Assembly: GCF_014839805.1 (NCBI RefSeq)
Contig: NC_051126.1
Span: forward strand, 1,930,609 to 1,994,608
DNA: 64,000 nt
From: Manduca sexta
Taxonomy: Eukaryota; Arthropoda; Insecta; Lepidoptera; Sphingidae
Direction of reading: 5' to 3'
The notes beneath the pieces were generated by a model. The model was not told the origin of the DNA. It did no database searches and saw only the letters and a program-made list of their open reading frames with translations. Below, piece after piece: positions 11,515-23,627 of the stretch. Position numbers and translations under genes: made by a program. Each line of letters begins with the position of its first letter. Position 1 is the first letter of the stretch.

Positions 11515-11520
11515 AATAAA
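11515..11520 (+). terminator. Poly(A) signal of gene A
   Basis: AATAAA, 183 nt after the stop codon. Confidence 0.6.
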
Positions 11521-12116
11521 GTAAACCCTAAAAAGTTTATTTTAGTTCAGACGATTATTGTAAGAACAAAAACTTTTACAAGACGATTTAAAATTTTCAA
11601 TTTGTTCAGCTTTTGTTGCTAAGTGCATCGATTTATTTAGCGAAAAAGAAAGTAATAAAAACAACAATTTGAGCTAGCATAGTTAGCAATACGATTTATT
11701 GTTGTTATTAATGAAAAATATATGACTTTAGTGCATTTTATACCATTTGCTGTATTTTTTTTCATATATATTTAGAACTACAATCGGTATCTAAGTTGAT
11801 AGCAAGTTGTATATAATAGTGCTGGGCCTGGTTACATCTGCTTTACCCATCGGAGATAAATGTGTGATGTATTTATGATGTTTAGAGAGTTTTTTAATAG
11901 TGTAGGCTATATATTTGTTTTATACAATAATAGCCTTTGTCCGTTGCATCGTCCGCGTAAAGGTTTTCCAGAAAAAATAATTTCCCAGAATAACGCGTTC
12001 AGGAGTAATGTAACTTCCTATTAGTGAAAAAAAATCAAAATCTTTTTAGTAGCTCCTGAGATTAGTGCGTTCAAGCAAACAAACTTCAACCCTATACTAG
12101 GTTAGATTAACCGCAA
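11521..12116. other. Intergenic, includes Helitron-like fragment
   Basis: AT-rich. From about 11890 to 12100 it resembles the inner part of the Helitron-like repeats elsewhere in the window (ATAATAGCCTTTGTCC, AGTAGCTCCTGAGATTAG, GTTCAAGCAAACAAAC). No gene seen. Confidence 0.4.
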
Positions 12117-12266
12117 TTTTCAATAAACGATCCACATCGCTTTTTAGATCTATCTCAGAAATGGACCAATCAGAAGAACTTTTTTGACAGGCTTACGAAT
12201 GATTCGTTTTGATTGGTTCATTCTAGGAGTCGGGTCAAAGATTGAGATTGGGATCGTTTATTAAAA
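12117..12266. mobile_element. Short inverted-repeat element (MITE-like)
   Basis: Termini TTTTCAATAAACGATCC and GGGATCGTTTATTAAAA are near-perfect inverted repeats. The interior contains GGACCAATCAGAAG and TTTTGATTGGTTCATTC. Same family as 8892-9039. Confidence 0.7.
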
Positions 12267-12339
12267 TCGTTTATTAGCTGTCAAAACATAGAAACAGCTT
12301 GTTAAAGTTAGTTTTCATTATCATATATTTTTTTTATGA

Positions 12340-12592
12340 CTAAACGAGCTTGCCGTTCGCCTGATGGTAAACGATACGACCGCCCATAAACAGTAGAAAC
12401 ACCATCCAACATTTAGAATTACAAAGTATTGTTTGGTATTCCACTGCGCTCGCCGTCCTGAGGCAAATACAATTTCCTTCAAACCGGAACACAACAGTGA
12501 CTACACACTGCTGCTTGGCGGCAGAAATAGACGTAACGGTGGTACCTACCCAGGCGGACTCTCACATATGAGAGACTTACCACCATATATGC
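12340..12592 (-). mobile_element. Repeat family R2 copy
   Basis: Reverse-oriented copy with GACGAGCTTGCCG-like start, CGCCCATAAACAGTAGAAAC and CTACACACTGCTGCTTGGCG. Confidence 0.75.
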
Positions 12593-12894
12593 TATGAAAA
12601 TTAAATTCATATTATGAAACGATAAATCAATAAATATTGTTCCGCTTTATGACGACACAGGTAATAACAGACATGATTACTCAGAATTTACTCATATCTT
12701 TCCTTATTGCACCACTTTGGTTGCGCAATTTGATGATATTTACATGTTGTAATATTTTTGCGTTTCTTTTATTGTATTTATAGCATGCAAACGGACTAGC
12801 GGGTCACCTGATCCATCGGAGAATACAATACCAGAAGATTCAGGCGTTGTTCGTCTTAAGCATATTTTAGATTAGCAAACACACACGCTCACGC

Positions 12895-13165
12895 GTTTCA
12901 TTCCTGAATGGGTAGCTAGAGGTGCAACTGGTGCACTCCATTTCGCCGTGCGTATTCAGTCCCATGATATGATAAGGGGTTATTGCCATCATCATGATCA
13001 TTACTGATAAATATGGGCCATCTCTAAACATTTCCAGACCGATCTATTGGAAGCGGCCCGCATCCAGCGAACTACTGCGACTTTTATAAGATCATCTGTC
13101 CACCTTATCAGTTCGTGGCCTCTACTCCAGAACCTTCTGTTTCGGCTATTGCCATATCAGACACA
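12895..13165 (-). mobile_element. R4 fragment followed by LINE tail fragment
   Basis: 12895-12985 is a reversed R4 piece (GGTGCAACTGGTGCACTCC). From about 13035 comes a reversed LINE reverse-transcriptase tail with GACCGATCTATTGGAAGCGG and CTCCAGAACC, shared with 63180-63330. Confidence 0.55.
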
Positions 13166-13924
13166 AATTCCAGATTCTAGGCTGATACTGAGTAGACTAA
13201 AAACTAAAACCCAATATCATTTTTCCCAACCCGGGGATCTTACCCGAGACCTCAGCATTATAGTCGTACTGTAATACAATTATCAAATAAAAGCAGTTGT
13301 ATTACGTTTAGATTAAAGTTTGTACAATTATCGCATGCTGGCTTCTGCAAATTTTGAAACATGCGGCGATTTGCACGTATATACAACTATTGAAATGTTG
13401 TCGCTAGTGTAAACGCATCTGCAAGTTCTTGCGCAATATGCAAGAACTTGCCAATCTAAACTTATCTTTGAAGGAAAGGAATAAGGGTTAAAAAAGGAAA
13501 ACAAAGATGCGGTTCATTTACTCTCATCGGTAGGAGAATCAAACTCGTAACCTTTTGATCCAAAGTCGATCACTGTGTCGCAAACCCGGGCAGTGATAGA
13601 GGGAAAGATAAAAAGACATTGACCGTAACACTGATAAAAATAACAACAATAAAAACATATTGTGAATTTTAATAATTGTTTTGATCGGAAGCACTGTTCG
13701 TCGGAAATAATAATAGGTCATAGGCGGGATGCAGAATATATTGGGACTCGTTACCCCCCATTTATTAAAATTTGCACCGCACTAACTACTTTGGAATTGA
13801 TGGTAAATACAATGTACCTAATCCAAATATACTTGATGTCAACTAATGATGGCTTGCTTTGCTTGATGCTCGCCAAAATCATTGTCGACATTTCCTATTG
13901 CTACAAGCTTTATACGTTGATAAG

Positions 13925-14097
13925 ATAGCCAGATAAAGAGTAATACTTATATATTGCAATTAATGTGTCCTCTAAATTACTACCTGAGTGCAGCCTCTTG
14001 CTATATGCTTTAGTCGTCAGATAGCCAAGTAATGAGTAATATCGCAATTAATTGTCCCCCCTACTTAATAGCCTGAATGCAGCCCCGTATGCCTTAT
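13925..14097 (+). repeat. Diverged tandem duplication in the gene B promoter region
   Basis: Two copies of about 80-95 bp begin ATAGCCA and share GAGTAATA, GCAATTAAT, CTGAGTGCAGCC (CTGAATGCAGCC in copy 2) and a TATGC end. Copy 1 runs from 13925 to about 14012 and copy 2 from 14021 to about 14097. The duplication lies immediately upstream of the TATA-like palindrome of gene B. Confidence 0.65.
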
Positions 14098-14110
14098 AAC
14101 CGTTATAAGG
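14092..14110 (+). promoter_or_regulatory. Palindromic TATA-like element of gene B
   Basis: CCTTATAACCGTTATAAGG is a perfect inverted repeat with 9-bp arms and a 1-nt centre. It is 56 nt upstream of the ATG, so the right half (TTATAAGG) could act as the TATA box. Confidence 0.4.
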
Positions 14111-14165
14111 AGCTCACACACTTCATTCTAGTGTTCATCTCGTCATCGCTGGACGATATTTCAAA

Positions 14166-17100
14166 ATGTTAATTGAACTTTTAATATTTTTGGTGACGTC
14201 ATTGTTGGCATACTATGTTTACGTTTATAAGAAAATACACTGGCATTACGACAACAGAGGATTAAAGTATATACCAGGAGTACCGATTTTTGGCAACGTA
14301 TTGAAGAGTACGTTCCTAAGGAGGCATATGTTTGAAGATTTGGACGCTGTGTACAAGGAGTTTCCAGATGAAAAGTAAGTATTAAAGGTATTACAATTCA
14401 TTATATTCGTGTAGATTTTTTTTACTTAATATTACTTAAGTAGATTGTTTTAATACATCAGGGCCAGCATTAATTGTATTTGAATTCCTTATTATTTTAT
14501 AATTGCATGCATATAGTAATATGGGGAATTTGAAAAAACCTTAATAAAAATAAACAAATCAGATTGTTCATAGCGAAATTATTAATATTAAACATTCAAA
14601 ACGAAAGTTAAGTTAGTTTGTAAACGAAAATCACGGGAATTATTGAATCGCTTCCCAAAATTTTTTCGTCAATGGATAGGCTATATTGTTTTCGAGAATT
14701 TTCGAAGATTCTGAGAACTCACTTTTAGCCTCACAAAGAGTAAAAACAAGTGAAATAATATTGTCCATTCCATTGTTTACTTGGTCGTGTTTCGGGCAGT
14801 AAAAGATCCCACTTCACTTATGTACCACCAGGTGCAGTGGGACATTGTGCCGTGTAAAAAATGATTTGTTATTTATCAGAAGGCATACCTAATTATGTTT
14901 CATCCGAAGATAATGACCATTGATAATTAATAAATATATTTGTATATGTCATTAGTATAGTCTAGTGATTAGTTATTAAGGTTAATGACCCTTCAAGGTC
15001 AAAATATTGTTTATTGTATCTAATTTCGATCAGGCCGGCATAATTGTGTCGACTGGCGTGGATCATTTTCAGTGAATCGAGAATATATTTTAATGTCATT
15101 CTATTTACTAGAAAATGCAATATATATAATAAAAAATGACCTTACCAAAAGAATTGAGACGGACAAGGTTACAGGCCTGCTTGCTATAGTGACGTAGTTG
15201 TATTGCGTGCGCATTATGACTAGCGTGCTGAGCTCTCCAGTTTGAATCCCGAGTCGGGCAAAGTGATATAGGGTTTTTTAACTCAGTGCTGCCTGGAGTC
15301 TGGAAATTGTACACGGGACCTCTGGCGAATTGTGGGTGTGTACAGCTCTGCCTACCCCCGAAAAGGGAGAAAGGTGTGATGCTATCCACGAATATAAGGG
15401 GATGGGGCTATGAGGAAATTGTTATGCCTTCATCAATCTTCTTGTATTTCCTGTATTTCACGTTACTTTTGACAAAGTGACACCTTTATATGTAGAGGTC
15501 AAATGGGTTCATAATATAGGGAAAACTACCTGGAATTGACTAACAATTTACAGCTCTTACGAGGATAAAGTGTTTTTAAATTAAAGTATCTGAGACACGA
15601 GTAAATATTGTCCAATGTAAAATACATCGAGGAAAATTGTTAGTAAACATGCTTAGTAATTATCGCGATTTCTTACCTGCTTTGCTTAGCTCGTAAGGCT
15701 CCGCGCAGACATACTGATTAGTTTCGAAACTTGTAGTAATTGTCAACTAATCAACTGAAGGTTAGATTAGTATTTAGTTAACTCATTTACCATCTTTATG
15801 GTGTACTTAGACATGAAAACGAGACATTGAGAGCTTCATCATCATCATCAGCCTAAATCTTTGTCCACTGCTGGATGAAGGCGTAATTTTAACTTGTCTT
15901 CGACCTGTTGCATCCTGTTCTTGCCAGCGACCTTTCGTAGACCGTCACTCCATCTAGCTGGAGGGCGTCTTATACTACGTTTGCCGAGTCGTGGTCTCCA
16001 CTCAAGAGTAGTTTGAGAGCTTGCTACTATTTTATGACGTAAGTCTGATGCAAGTTAACAAATTTGTCAGACGTCGTGGCGCCTGAGTAATTTCTTAAAG
16101 CAATTGAAAGGAAACTTGTATTCTTATACGCCCTCGCATATTTCATAGCGAATCGAGCTCTCGAATACTTGATTCTAGTCTCAAACACTTGATGCTCAGA
16201 TAGACCGTCGTGTACCTATTACACCTTTCAGATTCAGATCAACTCTTAAATACTTGATATTACGATGACCGACACTCGAATATCTGATATCCAGATAAAC
16301 AATCAAAAATCTGTTATTTGGATAGGCTCTCGAAAACCTTATGCTTAGGCATGCACTTGCATACCTGATGCTCAGATGGTATCTCAAATACCTGAAACGT
16401 TGGACTCTTGCATACCTGATAATAATAATAATAATAATATCAGCCCTGTATTATATACTTGCCCACTGCTGAGCACGGGCCTCCTCTACTACTGAGAGGG
16501 ATTAGGCCTTAGTCCACCACGCTGGCCTAGTGCGGATTGGTAGACTTCACACACCTTCGAAATTCCTATAGAGAACTTCTCAGATGTGCAGGTTTCCTCA
16601 CGATGTTTTCCTTCACCGTTAAAGCGAACGATAAATTCACAAAGAATACACACATGATTTTTTAGAAAAGTCAGAGGTGTGTGCCCTTGGGATTTGAACC
16701 TGCGGACATTCGTCTCTGCAGTCCGTTCCACACCCAACTAGGCTATCGCCGCTTTTTGACCGCCGCATAGCTGATACCTGGACGTATTCTCACATACAAA
16801 AGACCTAAGTAGCATAAAATTGTAGTGTACGTGAGTTTAACATAGATGTCAGCTGCCTGGTTTATTGATTGAAACATTCTACCCTCATAATTATAATGTA
16901 AGCTGATGTAGACTAATACAGTACCAAAAATTTACAATAACATTGCGTACACATTAAGGAAAATGACTGGAAACGTGTTTACTTACTGTGATTTCATAAT
17001 GTTTGCTCTAATCTAATTGTATACAATGTTTGGGCATAAATGCTATACCTATTATTTGTTAATATAATTTCTGCCGCCAAGCAGCAGTGTATAGTCACTG

Positions 17101-20100
17101 TTGTGTTCCGCTTAGAAGGACATTGTAGCTAGTGTAACTACTGGACATAATGAGACTTAACATCTCATGTCTCAGGATGTCGAGTGCAGTGGAATACCAA
17201 ACAATACTTCGTAATTTAAACTGTTGAATGGTGTTTCTATTGTTTATGGGCGGTTGAATCGCTTACCATCAGGCGAACGGCAAGCTCGTCTCGTCATTGC
17301 AATCAACAAAAAAAATATATATATATATGTCTAACCAATATGTTTTAAGGATTTCGTATCTTAAATTTACCAGTGAACCTCTATTACAATGCCTATCCGA
17401 CCTTTAAAGGGCTTTATCTTTCGAACCGTGAAAGGCAGCGGGCTGAAATTTCCACAGAATGAATTAAATCATTTTGGATATCTTAACAAATCATAATCAT
17501 TATTGGGGTATGGAAACTTTTTACACGTTTATTCGTTTTTTCAGTAAACGAACAATGGGGTCATTTGATGTTGTTTGTACTTAGTTATACTAAACCTTAC
17601 ATATTAAAAACAAAGTCCCCTGCCGGGTTTGACTGAATGAGTTAAACTCAAAAACTACCGAATGAATTTCGTAAAGATATGGATATAGTTTGAGACCCAG
17701 GGACACAGACTACTTTTTAATTCCTATATCATTTCTTTCTTTTTATTTATTTATTATTTATAGGTACCGTGAAATATGTAGAAAAATATTAAACAGGGCT
17801 TTGGAGATAGTTTGCCACTATGAAAAAGAGATAGGGTACTTTTTATAGCGGAAAAATATATAGCGTCACTTTCACCACAGAAAAAAAAATTTACGCGGGC
17901 GAAGCCGCGAGCATAAGCTATAATTATAAATGCGAAAGTAACTCAGTCAGGGAAGTTTCCACAATTATAGCACTCAACCGATTTTAATGAAATAGATAAA
18001 AGTAAACATGAACAAAAAAAGACATATGCTACTTCTTATCATGGAAAAAACTTTAACAAATAACATATGATTACTTTAATAGCTCTGTAGTAGCTTTGTC
18101 TAATCTCGTTGTATTATGCAGTGTACTATGAGTCAATATTAATTACAATTCAGTGTTAGTACTTATACATCATAGTCTTATTAGGGAAGTCGCGACATAT
18201 TTATTTTATAACTGCAGCTCGCACTCCTCGCCAGATAAATTTTATAGAATAAATAACTCGCGGTTCCTTACGAGATAAATTTATTGAAATAAAAAAAAGA
18301 CTAAACGTGCACATGTTGGTTTCTGATCTTCACCGCTCCTACATATTAACAATAGCGGAAATAATATGCTACCAATGAGTCTTAAGTTGTTCTGGCCATA
18401 TTTTCCGAAGACAGCCAGATAACTTTAACAAATTTCTGGTAGTAGGGTAAGTGGATGGTAAAATATTGCATGGGCGATCTACCCGCTGGGCTGATCAAAG
18501 AATTATAAGACTTCCTATTACCACTGCCTTACGGAAGGCGGGGAATATGGAATCAGCTCGTCATCAATTACGTTAACGCGTTTCAAAATTTCTGCGATAA
18601 ATATTTTCCCGAGATAAAATTATCCCATACCACTCAGAAGTAATGTTACTTTTTATTTGTTAAAATATTCATAATTGGTTTGGTAGTTTCTGAAATTAGC
18701 GCGTTTGAACAAACTCTTGAATTTTATGATAATAGCACTTATAGATGTGAGCGTTTTGTTATTCTATAATCTTGTACACAATCAAAATTTTTGTCTGTCT
18801 GTCTGTCTATCTGTCTGTATAACCGTTATAGAAACAAAAACTACTCGACGGATTTTAACGAAACTTGGTACAATTATTTGTCATACTCCTGTGCTGGTTA
18901 TAGTATACTTTTCATCACGCTACAATTAATAGGAGCAGAGTAGTGAAGGGAAATGTTGGGAAAACGGGAGAAGTTACTCCTTTTTTTAAGCTTCCATCGC
19001 GTGTGCATCCTTAATGGTTAAAGCTACACAGAAATCATGTATGACGGAAATGTTCTCCTTAAAATTATGTAAAAAATATCCCACGACAGCATGTGTCTAT
19101 CTTTTATGGTTGACTCACAATAACACGTGTAACTCCCGATAGCTTAGCAGTTCGAAGCTTTCTCGTTATATTTGTCAACTCTTACGTTTATAACACTCTC
19201 AGTCATCCCTAATTAAAAAAGTTAACATTATTAATTAAATATTCCATAAAAAAGAATCATAGAAATCGGTATAGAAACACCAAAGTTATACATGAAATAC
19301 ACTAATAATAAGCCATCATGCGTGAATACTGAATCATGCTATAAGGATTATTTTTGTGTATATATAAGGTCGCGAACGCACAGGCGGGCGGCTTGCTTGG
19401 CACCTAGAGGCTAGTGAATCACCTAGCGAGTAGCTTCGTAAAACGAACATTCTCGAACGTTCGCGACCGGCTCCATTTTTGAAGTCCGAAATCCACGCGG
19501 GCGAAGCTGCGAGCGGAAGCTAGTTATAAATGAATACATAAATAATTTGCTTAGTTTGTACGTGTTTACATTTTGACTTGTTTCTCAAGGGAGTTATCAT
19601 AAATCCAATATTTTTGTCAGTCTTTTTGCTATACGAGGAACAAAAAGTAAAATATATCGAGTTCGCATTCTCTGTAGTTTTATTTGACGAAAACGATACG
19701 TGTATCATTTGATTTCTGGGAATATTGTGCGAATATTAGCACAATATGGTAGAATTTACGTAAGACCTCGTTTAGACGGAGCAATTTTTTTACTGCGCAC
19801 GTTAGATTCTTTAAAGGACATAACAAAGTTGCCCCGTCTGAACATATGGGATGGCATGGCGATTCTCATCTACTCTGGCAGGCAATACTCGCCTGGCCTA
19901 AACAGTAATCGATTTTAATGATTTCTTATGTTTACGCGAATGTTAGACATTAAAAAAACTATTTTACTGGTATTATTTATAGGCTGCAAAGTCTTCGAAA
20001 TGTCGGAAGAAAATTATGATATAAAAAATGCGATAAAATTCGTAAAATAGTTTGATTTCAAAAATCGATTCTGACGGATATTGAAACACAACTATTTTAC

Positions 20101-23100
20101 GAATTTTATGTTTTTTTTTTCTATTATAATTTTCTCTTCAAGAGACCCGAAAGATACTGATGCGAAAACATAATAAATCATTTGATAAATATTAAATAAA
20201 CATTTTATGTTATTTCCGCATTCCAGGAAAATGTTATCGTGGAAATAGTTGTAGTTATTGTAGTAGGTAATAGAGTTGCTCAAGCGATTCTTGCATGATA
20301 TAATTGCATGCTAGTTTTTAATTCTAGTGTTTGAGTTAAGCCAATAATTTCTTGACGATCATTGTAAGTAATAATTTCTTAATTATTCCTAACAATATTA
20401 TAATTGATCCGTCTGAATGAAACTTAAAAATCGCGTGGTCTATTATTGGTTCCGGTTGTGGGGATTTTACTATACTATATTTGAGGAAGGAAATAATTTT
20501 ACATAAACAAAGTTATATGTATCTAAATTTTATAGTATAATGAGTATAACAATAGAACACGTTGCGCATCTATGATTGAATTTTTATGTGTGCGCAATAC
20601 ACAAGCACTCTCTGTTCCTTTACTCTTAAAGTGCGGTTAAGTGGCAATCCGACATGACCGGAGGGAGATCAGAAGCAGGACCAACGGCTTTACGCGATAT
20701 CAAAGGCACGGTGGTATCACACCGCCAACTTTCTGACTCCGAGTTGTGACAGAGTAATTTTTGAAGGTGAAAAAACCCAGTCATCATTTTTTTGGCCCGA
20801 CCCGGGATTCGAACCCAGGACTTCACTGCGGTAGTTATACTCGAACCTTGTGCAATTACTACTAGTTACTACGATACCGAGACAGTCGATAATGATTTTA
20901 AAACATAAGAAATTAATTTATAATAGTGACTAAGACGTTTGCTCTACAATCAATTGTATTAAACGATAAGAAACTGGTCTATCGTTTTACTTCACGTACT
21001 TGAGTCCAACCACTTATACTCATGGAAGGCATGAGCTAGCCGGCTGATGGTAAAATTGAAGAGGACCGTTAACAGCACGGCCGCTCTTTCAATGAACTAA
21101 CACTTCCCAGAAATATTCACATGTTCCTGGAGTTGGTAAAGCCAAGGCGAGGTAATCCTTATTACTTAACATATCCTAATAAATTAAGTATTTTACATAA
21201 CAGTTTAATTTTAAAACAAAATGTGCTGGTTTGGATCGGCTGCGTGAGAAAATTAGCGTAAATGGATGTATGTAAATATCGCACCTTTAAAATTACAATG
21301 ACGTAAATGGAATTAATGAAAGTCGATGATGCATTCGATATTTTGACACTTTTCAAATGTTATGGATTATAATGTTTATTTAACGGTTTTTTGCCCTTGC
21401 GTCATTGTAATTCTAAAGATAAAATATATATATGTGTCAGTGATTCGAATACTTGAATAAATTCAATGTCTCAGTGACGTAGATCCATACTGCATAAGCG
21501 ATATGACAATAGATCTGATATCCCGGATTGGTTTTCCTGGGCGGGTTGTTATGTTCGCGCGTAGTATAAAATTGTGCCCTGTAAATAGGCTCACCCCTTA
21601 TTAGTTTGCTGGTAACATAATAATAATACCATAGCTCTGAATGATATACTCTACTGCTGAGTACGGACCTCCTCTACTACTGAGAGAGGGATGTTATAGT
21701 TGAAGACATCTGCGACACTCCTATCTATTCCTGACAAGGAAAGAAAGCGTGATGCTATGTTATTTTTTGCAGATATGTGGGGTTCCTCGAAGGCGTTACT
21801 CCCATACTCCTGATCAGGAATCCTGACTTAATCAAAAGCGTTACCGTGAAAAACTTCGATCACTTTATGAACCACAAGAAATTTTTCGACGAGGAAACGG
21901 AACCTTTGTTCGGAGGCAGTTTGCTGATGATGGATGGTAAGAAATATTAATATCTATCTTCATATCCATTGATTATCAAATACTGCCAATAGAATTATGA
22001 GAGGTTTGCTTTGTGTAACTCCATAAGAGTGGATTATTCCGTTGAGCTAAGTTCCGAAATTAGGAGTTTGGCCAAGAAGATAAGCTAGCATAATAATTTT
22101 AGTGATCATCGAGGGTAACAACCCTAGACACAATATAAAGAAGTTTCTTGACAATCAACATAATATATCTTTTGTAGGCCATCACATGCACTTAAGTCCA
22201 ATGGTAATACGTCAATGGTAAAAGAAAAACAAATTAATTTCTGATATGCTTTAAAAAGAAGTATTGCCAACCCCACGTCTTGTATCATTGCATCATTCGT
22301 TGGGACTGTCCTTGTTAATACAAAAAAAATAAATGAAGTATGAAATATGCAACGATATTCAACCAAAGGTTTTTACCAATAATGACTCATACTTGTTACG
22401 ACATTAGGTGAAAGATGGCGCGACATGAGGATGACACTGAGCCCCGCGTTCACCGGCTCCAAGATGAGGCACATGCTGCCATTCATGGTGGAAATCAGCA
22501 ATAACCTCGTGGAGTACTTGAAAGGTATTTTGGAACTGTGAGCTTGTATCTTTTTTATACGAGCAAGTCGGTTACCTAATGGTAAACGTCAGAATGCAAT
22601 ATGACATAATAGGAAATTAGTCAGTGATATAGGCAATGTTCTAAGAAGAACACTTCAGATGAAATTATAATTAGTGGGTGTTTGATTTATAATTTAATGT
22701 GTCTCAGACTGATGATCGGAGTGCAGCGTTAAGTACGGTATGATTTCATAGGCAGACGAAGGTTTCACTCACCAGGTAGCTTCCCCATCTCAGTATTGTG
22801 TTTCATGATAATACTGTTAGGATCTGGAATAGTTTTAACTAAAATAAAAAGAACTATCATTAGCTATAGAAATACTTTCTCAAAAAGTATCACTAATACC
22901 CTCATAAAAATATTTTAATCACAACAACACATTATTTTACTTCCTAAATGAACTCTTTTATCAACCACCGGTTTATTATTGAGATGAATAATGGAATCTT
23001 TTTTTATCTCCACTTAGACCATCAATCCGAAGACATGGACGTGGAAGACCTCATCCGTCGGTACACCAATGACGTCATCGCGTCAGCAGCCTACGGCCTC

Positions 23101-23580
23101 CGCGTCAACTCGTTTAAGGACAAAGAGAATGAATTCTTCGTCACTGGACAGAATCTCTTCAAGTTCAATTGGTGGCAACGATTCATATTCTTTGTGTCAA
23201 TCCAATTCCCAGCAATAGGGAAGGTACGTAATTTTTCGTTATTTTTAAACGAGCACGGAAAGGTGGCTATTGATGATGTCAGTCAGATTGCTTAATGCAG
23301 TAGCATCTGATAATGGGGCCCAGATAGAACGTTAGAATGACGAGAGATCCTTCGGGCAGACAACATAATTAAGCCAGCCTGGGCCCTTATTCTGTATGAT
23401 AGTGTAAACGCGTAACACGACCGTGTTAAGTTATATTCGAGAAATGTGCGTGGAATGGTAATCTGTAAGCCAAATTTCTATAGTCCTAAACATGACGCGT
23501 TATGTTACGTGCTTGTTACGCACTGTCAAAATAACGTGCGGGATAGAGAATAAGGCCCCTGTTTGTAACTTGGTTTATAC

Positions 23581-23627
<47 letters not shown>

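Noticed and set aside
14166..14374. Orphan P450 first exon from a separate dead gene
   Set aside because: Length and phase match exon 2 at 21773 exactly, the frame is intact, and no other first exon for gene B is present. The long intron is explained by repeats.
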